Below are positions 44,911 to 54,061 of a stretch of 64,000 nucleotides of DNA, piece by piece (within the stretch, counting starts at the first letter, position 1; every line of letters begins with the position of its first letter). The notes below the pieces were generated by a model, which saw only the letters and a list, made by a program, of their open reading frames with translations, made no database searches and was not told the origin of the DNA. Location of the stretch: positions 124,001 through 188,000 of the forward strand of contig CAJJPX010000001.1 in the NCBI GenBank assembly GCA_905193755.1, in the 5' to 3' direction. This DNA comes from an uncultured Clostridium sp. GTDB lineage: Bacteria; Bacillota_I; Bacilli_A; RF39; UBA660. The position numbers and the translations under genes are program-made.

Positions 44911-45972
44911 TTATTTCACCACAAGTCTAACTATATCATTAAATGTTACATATAACATTAATAATATCATTAATAAAAATCCTATATAATTAAGCATTAT
45001 TTCTAACTTTTCACTTGATTTCTTTTTAGTTATTTTTTCTATTAATAATATAAGTACACGACCACCATCAAACACTGGTATAGGTACTAAATTAATAATA
45101 GCAACATTTATACTTAAATAAGCAGTTAAATATAATAGTGTATTAAATCCTTGTGACTTAACATTATCTACTAAAGAATATATTCCAACTGGTCCACTAA
45201 GACTCTTAACTGGAACTTCTCCAGTTAATAAATTTCCTAATATTTTAAATATTGTTTTAAAGTTTGTATAGAAACCTTCAAATGCATAAATAAATGCATT
45301 TTTAAATCCTTTATAGTATGTTGTTCCACTTGATTGAATACCAAACACTTTTATTTCTTGTCCTTCAACCTCTTGAACTTCTGGAACTAAACTATATTCT
45401 TTAACTTCTCCACTGCTCTTTTCAATTTTAAATATATATTCGCTTTTTAACTTTTTAGCAGAAGCTTCAAGCAAGAAGTCATCCCAAGTATTAATTTTAA
45501 CACCATTTACTTCAAGTATCCTATCTCCACTCTCTATGCCTGCTTTTTGTGCAGCCATACCATCCACTACATTTTGAATAACTGGTTCACTAATAGGTCT
45601 TCCATAAAATAAACCACTTATAAAAAATAAGAATATTGCTAAAATGCAATTAAATAAAATACCATTTATTAAGACTAATAATTTTCTACCAAAACTTTTA
45701 TTCTCAAGTACTTGATTCTTCTTAATTTTTTTATTATTAGGTTCTTCCTTTTCAGCCATAGATACAAATCCACCAATTGGAAAAGCTCTAAGTGAATAAG
45801 TTGTCTCACTTTTTTTAGGCTTATATTTAAGTAACTGAGGTCCCATTCCCATAGAGAACTCGTCTATATAAACTCCACCTTTTTTAGCCGCAATAAAATG
45901 TCCAAATTCATGGACAATTATTATTACACTTAAAATTATAAATAATATAAGTAATGTTATCAAGAAATTCAT
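44911..45972 (-). CDS. rseP: Site-2 protease RseP (M50)
   Basis: A 353-residue intramembrane zinc protease: HEFGHFIAAKKGG at the N-terminus, one PDZ domain in the middle (AAQKAGIESGDRILEVNGVKI) and the third metal ligand in NLVPIPVFDGG. It cuts membrane-bound anti-sigma factors or leader remnants. AGGAGG lies 6 bases upstream of the ATG. It follows cdsA by 10 bases; dxr, which lies between them in many Firmicutes, is absent here. Confidence 0.95.
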   Translation of the reverse strand: MNFLITLLILFIILSVIIIVHEFGHFIAAKKGGVYIDEFSMGMGPQLLKYKPKKSETTYSLRAFPIGGFVSMAEKEEPNNKKIKKNQVLENKSFGRKLLVLINGILFNCILAIFLFFISGLFYGRPISEPVIQNVVDGMAAQKAGIESGDRILEVNGVKINTWDDFLLEASAKKLKSEYIFKIEKSSGEVKEYSLVPEVQEVEGQEIKVFGIQSSGTTYYKGFKNAFIYAFEGFYTNFKTIFKILGNLLTGEVPVKSLSGPVGIYSLVDNVKSQGFNTLLYLTAYLSINVAIINLVPIPVFDGGRVLILLIEKITKKKSSEKLEIMLNYIGFLLMILLMLYVTFNDIVRLVVK

Positions 45973-45982
45973 ATGTTACCTC

Positions 45983-46780
45983 CTAGAAGAAAGCTATCGC
46001 AAATGTAAATGCTAACATAGCAAATAATAAACTATCTACTCTATCTAATACTCCACCATGTCCAGGCATAATATTTCCATAATCTTTAACACCATATTTT
46101 CTCTTAACTGATGAAAAGAATAAATCACCAAATTGAGCCATAATAGATAAGAAAAATGATAATACTATCACACTAAACATATGAGCATCTACTTTAACAA
46201 ATGTCATAAAATACATAAAACCTATAAAAGTACCAAAGAATGTACCACCTAAAGCACCTTCTACTGTCTTATTAGGAGAAATCTTAGGACATAATTTAAT
46301 TTTACCTAACTTAGTACCAAAGAAATGAGCAAATGTATCAGTTAAGAATGTAACTAACATAACATAAACAAAATACTCTAAACTCATATTTCTAATAGTA
46401 ATTAAGAAATTAAATGCAGTTCCTAAAAAGAATACTCCACCTAATAAATAGAAAGCATCATCAGCATCATATCTCTTTCTATCTGGATACAATAGTAATG
46501 GTAATAAACATAATAGAATTGATAATGTCAAATATCTATAATCAATTTTAAATATATATGTATTATTAACCGCAGACATCATAAGTATAACAAATGCAGC
46601 CATTGATAAACATTTAATAAGAACTGGTATCTTCTTATCTTTTTCACGTACTTGTAAGAACTCATTAAAACCAATTACTCCTATTACACATGCTCCTATA
46701 TAAAACCAATAACCACCTAAAATTAATAATGGTACTACAATAATCAAAGCTACTATAGCACTTATCACTCTCTTTTTCAT
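45983..46780 (-). CDS. cdsA: Phosphatidate cytidylyltransferase CdsA
   Basis: A 265-residue membrane enzyme that makes CDP-diacylglycerol. The C-terminal signature SVKRKYGVKDYGNIMPGHGG followed by LDRVDS is complete, and SPNKTVEGALGG is present. ATG 46780 is chosen because GGTGA lies 6 bases upstream and the protein then starts MKKRVISAI; the longer frame to 46849 gives an implausible N-terminus without a ribosome site. uppS is not directly upstream. Confidence 0.94.
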   Translation of the reverse strand: MKKRVISAIVALIIVVPLLILGGYWFYIGACVIGVIGFNEFLQVREKDKKIPVLIKCLSMAAFVILMMSAVNNTYIFKIDYRYLTLSILLCLLPLLLYPDRKRYDADDAFYLLGGVFFLGTAFNFLITIRNMSLEYFVYVMLVTFLTDTFAHFFGTKLGKIKLCPKISPNKTVEGALGGTFFGTFIGFMYFMTFVKVDAHMFSVIVLSFFLSIMAQFGDLFFSSVKRKYGVKDYGNIMPGHGGVLDRVDSLLFAMLAFTFAIAFF

Positions 46781-46864
46781 ATACTTCACCATAACAATTA
46801 TATCACGTATAAAAGACATACACAATATTAAAAAGTAATTCATTATCAAATGAATTACTTATTA

Positions 46865-47443
46865 TTAATTAGTCTTTAATGTAAAGTATCCAGGACTACT
46901 AGTTCCTCCATCTACTCTAGCATATGTTTTATCTAAGTTATCATCTTGAGAATAAGTTTTATTATCAAATTTAACAGTATACTCTTAAGTTGTACCTGGT
47001 TCTATATATTCTTTTTAATATTACCAGTAGTTACTGTATTACTAATAGGAACCGCTCTATAGATTTTATCACACGTTCCACTTTCAGTTTGATTAGTTTC
47101 TCCATAATTTATATAACTCTTACATTCTAATGTTACATGAAGTTCAAAGTTTTCAATAGTGTTTATTAAGTTTCCCCAGTACAAAGAATACTTTGCATCT
47201 TTTGTACCAGCATTATTAACTGTGATTACTTTTGATACTGAATCACCAGGCACTGCATCCACTAACTTTAACTCAGTATCATCTTTGTAAATAAGTCTTA
47301 AATCTCCAGTAGACATAGTTATTTCTTTAGGCTTACCATCTATTTCTAAACTAAAATAAGCATATGAATATCCCACTATTGATAGAATTATCATAGTAAT
47401 TAATGATATCAACATAATTTTAATTATATTAGTATTTTTTCAT
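46865..47443 (-). pseudogene. Decayed surface protein (TasA/camelysin-like beta domain)
   Basis: The longest frame (47002-47415) reads MLISLITMIILSIVGYSYAY and then a beta-rich domain (VPGDSVSKVITVNNAGTKDAKYSLYW). Upstream, GGTGA and ATG 47443 are followed by six A and a shift out of frame. Downstream, a run of five A again shifts the frame; the restored frame then meets TAA where Gln is expected (GTT-stop-EYTVKFDN) before continuing GGTSSPGYFTLKTN to a stop at 46865. Two frameshifts in A-runs and one nonsense codon indicate a pseudogene. Confidence 0.65.
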
Positions 47444-47509
47444 ATTTTCACCATAAATATTTTAACATTTTCTAGTTCAAAATAAAAGATATATATTTCT
47501 ATATATCCA

Positions 47510-48229
47510 TTATTCTTCACATAATTTCTTTACTGAATCTTCATTATATACAAGTGTCGAATCTTTATATTTACCACACCATTTATCATCTAGTTTTAAC
47601 TTAAAATAGTTTTTACTACAACTGCCATCATTATATCTAGTGAAGTATTCTACTCCATCTCTATATTCCATGCAATACACTCTATCAGTATATTCTTCTT
47701 CATAATGCCAGTCATATTTATCTTTAACTTCTACAAATTCAGGAAAAACAACAATATAATTATCATCATTAACCATCAATTCATTTCCTTTAGAATCTAA
47801 TTTCTTTTTATAAACTAATCTTCCATAAGTATCAGCAACATAAACTGCATCTTCTACTTCTTCATCACTTTTCATTGCTTCAACCATTTCACTTGTATAT
47901 ATACCATTCTTAGTAACTAATTCTAAATCTTCTTTTTTAATTTTAATTCCAGACGAATTAGTATAATACCCATCAACATATTCATAACTCTTAGAACATA
48001 TTGCATCAGGATCATCATAACCACCTAATATCACAGCTTTACTATCTTTACAATACCAAACTTTATAAAAAGGTGCATTATATACTATAAAATCTTTTTC
48101 ATCTTTCTTTAAAGAAAATTTAGGTACTTTATTATTAGTTTTGACAAGAAAATAATCAATATAAGCAAGAGCTGATAAAATAACAAGTAATGTAAAAACT
48201 ATTATAAATATTTTCTTTATCAACTTCAT
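47510..48229 (-). CDS. Membrane-anchored secreted protein, Cys- and Tyr-rich
   Basis: 239 residues: an N-terminal transmembrane helix (residues 5-27, no lipobox) and an extracellular domain rich in Tyr, Asp and Lys with six Cys (VWYCKD, AICSK, VYCMEY, GSCSK, KWCGK, KKLCEE). These could form disulfides. No family is recognised. It lies 21 bases after the arcB stop, where arcC might be expected, so it may share the arc transcript, but no role in arginine use is indicated. Confidence 0.6.
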   Translation of the reverse strand: MKLIKKIFIIVFTLLVILSALAYIDYFLVKTNNKVPKFSLKKDEKDFIVYNAPFYKVWYCKDSKAVILGGYDDPDAICSKSYEYVDGYYTNSSGIKIKKEDLELVTKNGIYTSEMVEAMKSDEEVEDAVYVADTYGRLVYKKKLDSKGNELMVNDDNYIVVFPEFVEVKDKYDWHYEEEYTDRVYCMEYRDGVEYFTRYNDGSCSKNYFKLKLDDKWCGKYKDSTLVYNEDSVKKLCEE

Positions 48230-48250
48230 TTTAAAACTCCCTTACTTTAT

Positions 48251-49243
48251 TTAATCTTTAAGTGTTGCATACATAACTGCTTTAATAGTATGCATTCTAT
48301 TTTCTGCTTCATCAAATACTACTGAGTGTTCACTTTCAAATACTTCATTAGTAACTTCCATTTCAGGAATACCAAATTTATTATTAATGTCTACTCCAAT
48401 TGAAGTATTTTGATCATGGAATGATGGCAACGCATGCATAAATATTGCATCTTTTTTAGCCATATTCATTTTCTTCATATCGATTTGATATGGTTTTAAT
48501 AAGCTAATTCTCTTTTCCCATATTTCATCTGGTTCACCCATAGATACCCATACATCAGTATATATTGCATCTGCTCCGTTAAGTGCTTCTTCTACATCTT
48601 CTGTTTGAGTTATTGTACATCCATTCTTTTCTGCAATAGCTTTTGCTTTCTTAATAATAGATTCATCTCCCCATAACTCTTTAGGTCCACAAGCAACAAA
48701 ATCTACTCCCATTTTAGCACTCATAACTAATAATGAATTAGCTACATTATTTCTTGTATCACCTACAAATACTAATTTTAGACCCTTTAAATGACCAAAA
48801 TGTTCTTCCATAGTCATAAAGTCAGCTAAAACTTGTGTTGGATGGAAAGTATCAGTAAGACCATTCCATACAGGAACTCCTGAATACTTAGCTAAATCAT
48901 TAACTGATGCTTGTTTGAATCCTCTAAATTCAATACCATCATACATTCTTCCAAGTACTCTAGCAGTATCAGCAATACTTTCTTTCTTACCAAGTTGACT
49001 ACCACTTGAATCTAAATATGTAGTATGCATACCTAAATCATAAGCAGCTACTTCAAATGAACATCTAGTTCTAGTACTAGTCTTTTCAAATATTAATGCA
49101 ATATTTTTACCTTTTAAATATTCATGACTTACGTGATTATGCTTTTTTTCTTTAAAATCTTTAGCTAAATCTAATAAGTATCTAATTTCTTCTTCCTTAA
49201 AATCAAATATTTTTAAGAAACATTTTCCTCTTAAATCAACCAT
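48251..49243 (-). CDS. arcB: Ornithine carbamoyltransferase
   Basis: 330 residues. The carbamoyl-phosphate site STRTRCSFEVA, the HPTQVLADFMT motif, FVGDTRNNVANSL and the C-terminal FMHALPSFHD are all present. The position 2 bases after arcA indicates the catabolic enzyme, which splits citrulline to ornithine and carbamoyl phosphate in the arginine deiminase pathway. Carbamate kinase (arcC), which would yield ATP, is not adjacent. Confidence 0.93.
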   Translation of the reverse strand: MVDLRGKCFLKIFDFKEEEIRYLLDLAKDFKEKKHNHVSHEYLKGKNIALIFEKTSTRTRCSFEVAAYDLGMHTTYLDSSGSQLGKKESIADTARVLGRMYDGIEFRGFKQASVNDLAKYSGVPVWNGLTDTFHPTQVLADFMTMEEHFGHLKGLKLVFVGDTRNNVANSLLVMSAKMGVDFVACGPKELWGDESIIKKAKAIAEKNGCTITQTEDVEEALNGADAIYTDVWVSMGEPDEIWEKRISLLKPYQIDMKKMNMAKKDAIFMHALPSFHDQNTSIGVDINNKFGIPEMEVTNEVFESEHSVVFDEAENRMHTIKAVMYATLKD

Positions 49244-49245
49244 TC

Positions 49246-50469
49246 TTAATCCTCTCTTTCTAATGCCATACTCATACAGTGAGGTCCACCTCTACCACGA
49301 GATAACTCACTACTTGGTATTTCTATTACTTTTATACCAGCTTGTCTAAATACTTCATTACTTACATGATTTCTATCATATGCTATTGCTACACCTGGTC
49401 TAATTGTAAGTAAGTTAGCTCCATCACTCCATTGTTCTCTTTCAGCAGGAATTCTCTTTCCTCCACCACATTTAATAAGAGTAACTTTATCTATATGTAA
49501 GTATTTTTCTAATAATTTATCAAGTGGCATATCAAGTTCTACTATATTTAAATCATCTTCAGTTTTTCCCTTTGATAGTTCAAATACTTTAGTTACGTGC
49601 ATAACTTGACTATGTACAGCAAACTTATCAGCATCTAGTCTAGTCATAACTGTATCTAAATGCATAAAACTTCTTTCATCTGGAATATCAAATGCTAAGA
49701 CATATTTAAATTTATTATTTTTACTAGCAAATATATTTTTAGCAAGTAAATTTATCGCATCAGGTTCTGTTCTCTCAGAAATACCTATAGCTATTACTTC
49801 ATCACTTAATACTTGAATATCTCCTCCTTCAATATGATAAGCATTATATCTTTCATAATATTTAGGAGTATCTTTATATTCAGGATGATATTTAAATATA
49901 TATTCTGCAAATATAGTTTCTCTTTGACGAGTAACTGAGTACATTCTATGAATACTTACCCCATCTCCAATTGAAGCAAATGGATCACGTGGAGCATATA
50001 AATTAGGAAGCGGATCTAATATCATCTTTCCTATATCACGCGTAGCAAAGAATCCACTACTTGGTCTATATCCTTCTAAGTCTTCACTATCTATACCAGT
50101 AATACATTTCTTTATTAAATCACGATTATCTTTGAATTGATTTAAATAATTAAATACTAAATCAAATACAATTCCTGAAGTTACTCCTCCTTCTTTAATA
50201 AATTGTTTTAAGAATTTTTCTCTTACTTTAGGATGCGTATCTAACGCTTCAGCAGCTAAATCCACAAGATAAACAACCTCAACCCCTTCAGCTCTTAAAG
50301 CGCCAGCAAATACATCATGTTCTTCTTGAGCCTTCTTCAAATATGGTATATCATCAAATAAAAGTCTTTCTAAAGTATTAGGAGTTAAATTTAAGAATTC
50401 ATCTCCAGGTCTATGTAATAATACTCTTTTTAAAGGTTTTATTTCACTATATACATGTATACCTGACAT
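49246..50469 (-). CDS. arcA: Arginine deiminase
   Basis: 407 residues. It converts arginine to citrulline and ammonia. Catalytic features are the FMHLDTVMTRLD motif, the HIEGGD motif and the C-terminal RGRGGPHCMSM with the nucleophilic Cys. GGAGAG precedes the ATG. Its promoter (50503-50531) overlaps the terminator of the upstream ABC transporter operon. Together with arcB it supports acid tolerance and energy from arginine. Confidence 0.95.
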   Translation of the reverse strand: MSGIHVYSEIKPLKRVLLHRPGDEFLNLTPNTLERLLFDDIPYLKKAQEEHDVFAGALRAEGVEVVYLVDLAAEALDTHPKVREKFLKQFIKEGGVTSGIVFDLVFNYLNQFKDNRDLIKKCITGIDSEDLEGYRPSSGFFATRDIGKMILDPLPNLYAPRDPFASIGDGVSIHRMYSVTRQRETIFAEYIFKYHPEYKDTPKYYERYNAYHIEGGDIQVLSDEVIAIGISERTEPDAINLLAKNIFASKNNKFKYVLAFDIPDERSFMHLDTVMTRLDADKFAVHSQVMHVTKVFELSKGKTEDDLNIVELDMPLDKLLEKYLHIDKVTLIKCGGGKRIPAEREQWSDGANLLTIRPGVAIAYDRNHVSNEVFRQAGIKVIEIPSSELSRGRGGPHCMSMALERED

Positions 50470-50502
50470 ATATCTCTCCTTTCCATCTTTATCCTCATAA
50501 TC

Positions 50503-50531
50503 ATTATATCTTTAAATAAAAAAAAAGTAAA
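50503..50531 (-). promoter_or_regulatory. arcAB promoter embedded in the upstream terminator
   Basis: Minus strand: -35 TTTACT (50526-50531), exact 17-bp spacer made of the terminator T-run, -10 TATAAT (50503-50508). The -35 is part of the hairpin arm. Confidence 0.65.
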
Positions 50532-50556
50532 TGAATTTTATAATTTTCACTTACTC
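50519..50556 (-). terminator. Terminator of the amino-acid ABC transporter operon
   Basis: A 10-bp stem on the minus strand: AGTAAGTGAA with TTCATTTACT (one G-U pair), then nine T. Confidence 0.7.
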
Positions 50557-51257
50557 TTTCCTAGGAATTCACGTACTTTAGGATTTTCACTATTTAGTAT
50601 TTCTTTTTTATCTCCATATGCTAGTATTCCTTTATCTTTTAAGAATAATACTTTATCAGCATAGTTCTTTATTAAATCCATTTCATGACTTACTACTACT
50701 ATAGTTGTTGTTTTAGATAGTTCATCTAATAGTTCTAACAAATCATTTACCACACTTGGATCTAGTGCACTAGTTGGTTCATCAAATAGTATTACTTCAG
50801 GTTTAGTAGCAAGTGCTCTTGCTATCGCTACTCTTTGTTTTTCACCACCACTTAGTCTTTTAGGATAACTATCTATTTTATCTAAAATATGTACTTGAGT
50901 TAATAATTCACGTACTCTTTTATCAATTTCTTCTTTACTTCCAAGTTTTAATAATCTAGGAGCTAATGCTATATTCTCACCAACAGTTAAATGAGGAAAC
51001 AAATTAAAGTTTTGAAATACCATTCCTACTTTACTCTTTAGTGTTACCTCATCTATTTCTTTTATATTAACACCATTTAAGAATATCTTACCTGAATCTA
51101 TCTTTTCAAATCCATTTAAGCATCTAATCAATGTAGTTTTACCACAACCAGAAGGTCCTATTATTAATAGTTTTTCACTATCATTTATTTCAAAACTAAC
51201 ATTTTTAAATACTATCTTTTTATCATATTTTTTAGTTATATTATCTATCTTAATCAA
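50547..51257 (-). CDS. Polar amino-acid ABC transporter ATPase (GlnQ-type)
   Basis: 236 residues. Walker A GPSGCGKTTL, Q-loop VFQNFNLFPHLTV, signature LSGGEKQRVAIARAL, Walker B VILFDEPTSALDP and the switch His in VVVSHEMD are all present. The HLTV/LFPH wording is that of PAAT-family ATPases for glutamine, arginine or cystine. It overlaps the permease gene by 4 bases. The substrate cannot be fixed; nearby arcAB favours arginine or a related amino acid. Confidence 0.93.
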   Translation of the reverse strand: MIKIDNITKKYDKKIVFKNVSFEINDSEKLLIIGPSGCGKTTLIRCLNGFEKIDSGKIFLNGVNIKEIDEVTLKSKVGMVFQNFNLFPHLTVGENIALAPRLLKLGSKEEIDKRVRELLTQVHILDKIDSYPKRLSGGEKQRVAIARALATKPEVILFDEPTSALDPSVVNDLLELLDELSKTTTIVVVSHEMDLIKNYADKVLFLKDKGILAYGDKKEILNSENPKVREFLGKSK

Positions 51258-51949
51258 GCTACATCTAACTTCCTTTCTATCTTTTTCATAAGTTTACTAA
51301 GAAGTCCAGTTATTAATAAATATATAAGTGCTATTAATATTAATGGAAAGAAATAATCATAAGTATTAGATGCAATTATATCAGATGCTTTTGTTAAATC
51401 TGTTATTCCAATATAACCAGCTATTGCAGTTTCTTTAACTAAAGTAATAAATTCATTTCCCATAGATGCTAAACTATTCTTAACAGCTTGAGGTATTATT
51501 ATATATGTAAGTGTTTGCTTAAAACTAAGTCCAAGCGCAAGTCCACCTTCTATTTGTCCATCATCTATACTATCAAAACCACTTCTAAGTATCTCTGAAC
51601 TATATGCTCCACTATTAATACCAAAAGCAAGCATACCAATTATTACTGGATCTAAACTAGATGTTTTAAATATTATGTAGTACATTATCATCAATTGTAA
51701 AACACTTGGTGTTCCTCTTATAACAGCAACATAAAACTTTCCAATCGCAGTTAATACTTTAAATTTACCAGTATGTTTATTAGTATATCTAATTATTGAT
51801 ATAAGAACTCCAATAATTATACCAATAGCTAAAGCCCCTAAAGATATAACAATAGTATTTTTAAGACCCTCTAGTATTAACTCATATCTATTATCAAGAA
51901 TAACAGTTTTATAAAAATCATTATAAATATTATTTAAAAAATCACTCAT
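51254..51949 (-). CDS. Polar amino-acid ABC transporter permease
   Basis: 231 residues with about five transmembrane helices. HisM/ArtM-type features are ILEGLKNTIVISLGALAIG, the RGTPSVLQLM segment and the EAA loop EGGLALGLSFKQTLTYIIIPQA. It forms the membrane channel with the adjacent ATPase and binding lipoprotein, probably as a homodimer because only one permease gene is present. Confidence 0.93.
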   Translation of the reverse strand: MSDFLNNIYNDFYKTVILDNRYELILEGLKNTIVISLGALAIGIIIGVLISIIRYTNKHTGKFKVLTAIGKFYVAVIRGTPSVLQLMIMYYIIFKTSSLDPVIIGMLAFGINSGAYSSEILRSGFDSIDDGQIEGGLALGLSFKQTLTYIIIPQAVKNSLASMGNEFITLVKETAIAGYIGITDLTKASDIIASNTYDYFFPLILIALIYLLITGLLSKLMKKIERKLDVA

Positions 51950-51955
51950 AACACA

Positions 51956-52684
51956 TTAAGAAGAATGATTGATTACATACTCTTCTATCTTTCCTTCCTC
52001 AATTAATTTCTCTAAAACCTCATTTATTTTATTTAATAATTCAGTATTTCCTTTTTTAACAGCAATCGCATATTTATCAGTAAATAAATCTATACTTAAT
52101 ATAGTAAGCTCACTATTATTTTTAACTAACTCTTTAGCTGGTAATTCATCCATTACTATACAGTCTGCTTTACTAGCTTTAACATCTTCAGCAGCACTTA
52201 AAAATTTCTTTTGACGAACTATTTTAGCTTTCTTAAATTCTTTAGTAACATAACTATCAGCTACACTACCAAGTTGTACTGTTATAGTTTTACCATCTAA
52301 ATCATTAACATTCTTAATACCATTATAACCTTTTCTAACAACTACTACTTGTTTACTAGAAACATATTCAATAGAGAAATCCACTTCTTTTTTTCTCTCT
52401 TCACTTATACTCATACCAGCCGCAGCAAAATCAGCTTTACCACTATTAAGCTCATTAATAATTGAATCAAATGCTACATCTTTAATCTCAAGTTCTTTTC
52501 CCATAGACTTAGCTATTTCACGAGCAATATCAACATCTACTCCAACAATACCACTACTATCACGATATTCATAAGGAGCAAACCCAGCTTCAGTAACCAT
52601 AACTAACTTATTATCATCTTTATTACATCCAAATAATAAAAATGAAATACTAAAAATAACAAATAATTTAATTAATTTTTTCAT
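51956..52684 (-). CDS. Amino-acid-binding lipoprotein of the ABC importer
   Basis: 242 residues. The signal peptide ends in a lipobox (LLFGC), so the mature protein is a lipoprotein. The ligand-binding fold has FAPYEYRDSSGIVGVDVDI, AGMSISEERKKEVDFS (the Arg that holds the amino-acid carboxylate) and GSVADSYV. ATG 52684 is chosen with AGGTGA upstream; the GTG at 52693 overlaps that site. It is the first gene of the importer operon. Confidence 0.92.
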   Translation of the reverse strand: MKKLIKLFVIFSISFLLFGCNKDDNKLVMVTEAGFAPYEYRDSSGIVGVDVDIAREIAKSMGKELEIKDVAFDSIINELNSGKADFAAAGMSISEERKKEVDFSIEYVSSKQVVVVRKGYNGIKNVNDLDGKTITVQLGSVADSYVTKEFKKAKIVRQKKFLSAAEDVKASKADCIVMDELPAKELVKNNSELTILSIDLFTDKYAIAVKKGNTELLNKINEVLEKLIEEGKIEEYVINHSS

Positions 52685-52736
52685 ACACTTCACCTACTAT
52701 AAATTATAACATAATTTAATTCTAAATAAATAAAAT

Positions 52737-52765
52737 TTGATAAAATTTTAAAAATGATTTATAAT
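52737..52765 (+). promoter_or_regulatory. Promoter of the 52781-53416 gene
   Basis: Plus strand: -35 TTGATA (52737-52742), exact 17-bp spacer, -10 TATAAT (52760-52765). Confidence 0.75.
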
Positions 52766-52780
52766 GTTACTTGGTGATTT

Positions 52781-53416
52781 ATGAAAAAATTATTATTAAT
52801 ACCATTACTTCTACTTAGTATAAGTAATGTAAAAGCTTATGAAAATGAATATTTTAAAATTGACATCCCTGATAATTACAAAGAAGATATAATGGAAAAC
52901 GGTACTTATAAATGGATAGATACTAAATCTCAAAATAATGATTATATTGTTATAACAGTAACTAAAAATGATTCAGAAAACAAATATGATATTAAGAAAT
53001 ATACTGATAAAAATATTAATGAATATGAAACATACTTAGAAGAAGAATTTAATAATCAACTAAAAGAATATAATTTAAAAGTAGATGTTAAAAATATCAA
53101 GAAAGAAACATTAAATGATTTAGATACTATTACTTATGATGTAGTATGGCCTACTAAAGAATCAACTGGATATAATATTAATCAAAAAGGATATGCGTTT
53201 ACTAGTGAAAATTATATTTATGTTTACACTTTCAGTAGTGATTCTGACTTAACTAACAATGAAACATTAAAAAGTACTATAAATAGTTTTCAAATATTAG
53301 ATGATCCTATAGAAAGCAAAGGAATACTAGATAATAAATTATTATTCTCACTTATAATTGGTGTATCTATTGGTCTTATAGGATTTATAATATCTATCAT
53401 AATTAAAAGACGCTAA
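52781..53416 (+). CDS. Secreted protein with C-terminal membrane anchor
   Basis: 211 residues: a signal peptide (1-19), an extracellular alpha/beta domain (about 20-170) and one C-terminal transmembrane helix with KRR tail. The domain (EYFKIDIPDNYKE at the start, GYAFTSENYIYVYTFSS and LKSTINSFQI near the end) resembles PsbP/DUF1795-like domains of small Gram-positive lipoproteins, but this is not certain. The ribosome site is GGTGA. It is monocistronic with a good promoter and a strong terminator, and convergent with the sigma factor gene. Confidence 0.65.
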   Translation: MKKLLLIPLLLLSISNVKAYENEYFKIDIPDNYKEDIMENGTYKWIDTKSQNNDYIVITVTKNDSENKYDIKKYTDKNINEYETYLEEEFNNQLKEYNLKVDVKNIKKETLNDLDTITYDVVWPTKESTGYNINQKGYAFTSENYIYVYTFSSDSDLTNNETLKSTINSFQILDDPIESKGILDNKLLFSLIIGVSIGLIGFIISIIIKRR

Positions 53417-53430
53417 ATGCGTCTTTTATT
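53405..53430 (+). terminator. Bidirectional terminator
   Basis: A 9-bp stem pairs AAAAGACGC (53405-53413) with GCGTCTTTT (53419-53427). It ends both the plus-strand secreted protein gene and the sigma factor operon. Confidence 0.8.
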
Positions 53431-54061
53431 ATGCACAAATATTAGATTTCATTCTACTTAGTATTAACTTTTCTTGCCTTGATACTTTTACTTGACTTAC
53501 ACCTAAAACATCAGCTGTTTCACTTTGAGTATATCCAAAATAATATCTATATTCTATTAAGTTTCTATCAAACTCATCCATAGAAGAAAGTTCATTTTCT
53601 AAAAGTATTTTATTATCAATCTCCTCTCTCTTATCATTTCCATAATCATAATCACTATCATCTGTACTTTTAGTAAATGATATCGTTTCAATTACATTTA
53701 AAAGTACTCCTTCATCTATTTCCATAAACGAGCATATTTCACTAAACGAAGGTTCTCTTTCTAATTTACTAGTAAGTATTGATTTAATACTTAAATACTT
53801 CTTATATAATGACATATACTCATCACTAACCTTAATATTTCTATCACATCTTATAAACTCAACTATCTCACCAAGTATATATTTATAAGCATAAGTACTA
53901 AATTTAACAGATGTATCTCTTTTATAGTTTTTATATGCTTTTATTACTCCAATAGAACCTACTTGATATAAATCTTCAATATTATAATACATAGAATATT
54001 TACTAGCTATTTTGTATATAAGGCCTTCACTTTCCTTAATTAATGTTAAATATTCACTCAT
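53429..54061 (-). CDS. SigF/SigG-type RNA polymerase sigma factor
   Basis: 210 residues. Region 2 reads DLYQVGSIGVIKAY and VKFSTYAYKYILGEIVEFI followed by RNIKVSD, the same pattern as sporulation factors SigF and SigG. Region 4 (YTQSETADVLGVSQVKVSRQEKLIL) is a complete -35-binding helix-turn-helix. The length is shorter than SigF (about 255). It overlaps the STAS gene by 4 bases, as in spoIIA operons, but the kinase/anti-sigma gene spoIIAB is missing between them. Whether it is a true SigF, SigG or a general stress factor cannot be decided here. Confidence 0.8.
   Translation of the reverse strand: MSEYLTLIKESEGLIYKIASKYSMYYNIEDLYQVGSIGVIKAYKNYKRDTSVKFSTYAYKYILGEIVEFIRCDRNIKVSDEYMSLYKKYLSIKSILTSKLEREPSFSEICSFMEIDEGVLLNVIETISFTKSTDDSDYDYGNDKREEIDNKILLENELSSMDEFDRNLIEYRYYFGYTQSETADVLGVSQVKVSRQEKLILSRMKSNICA

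Noticed and set aside
46980..47005. Programmed frameshift or stop readthrough in the surface protein gene
   Set aside because: Three separate lesions, including a shift right after the start codon, fit decay better than recoding, although A-run slippage is possible at the 5' end.
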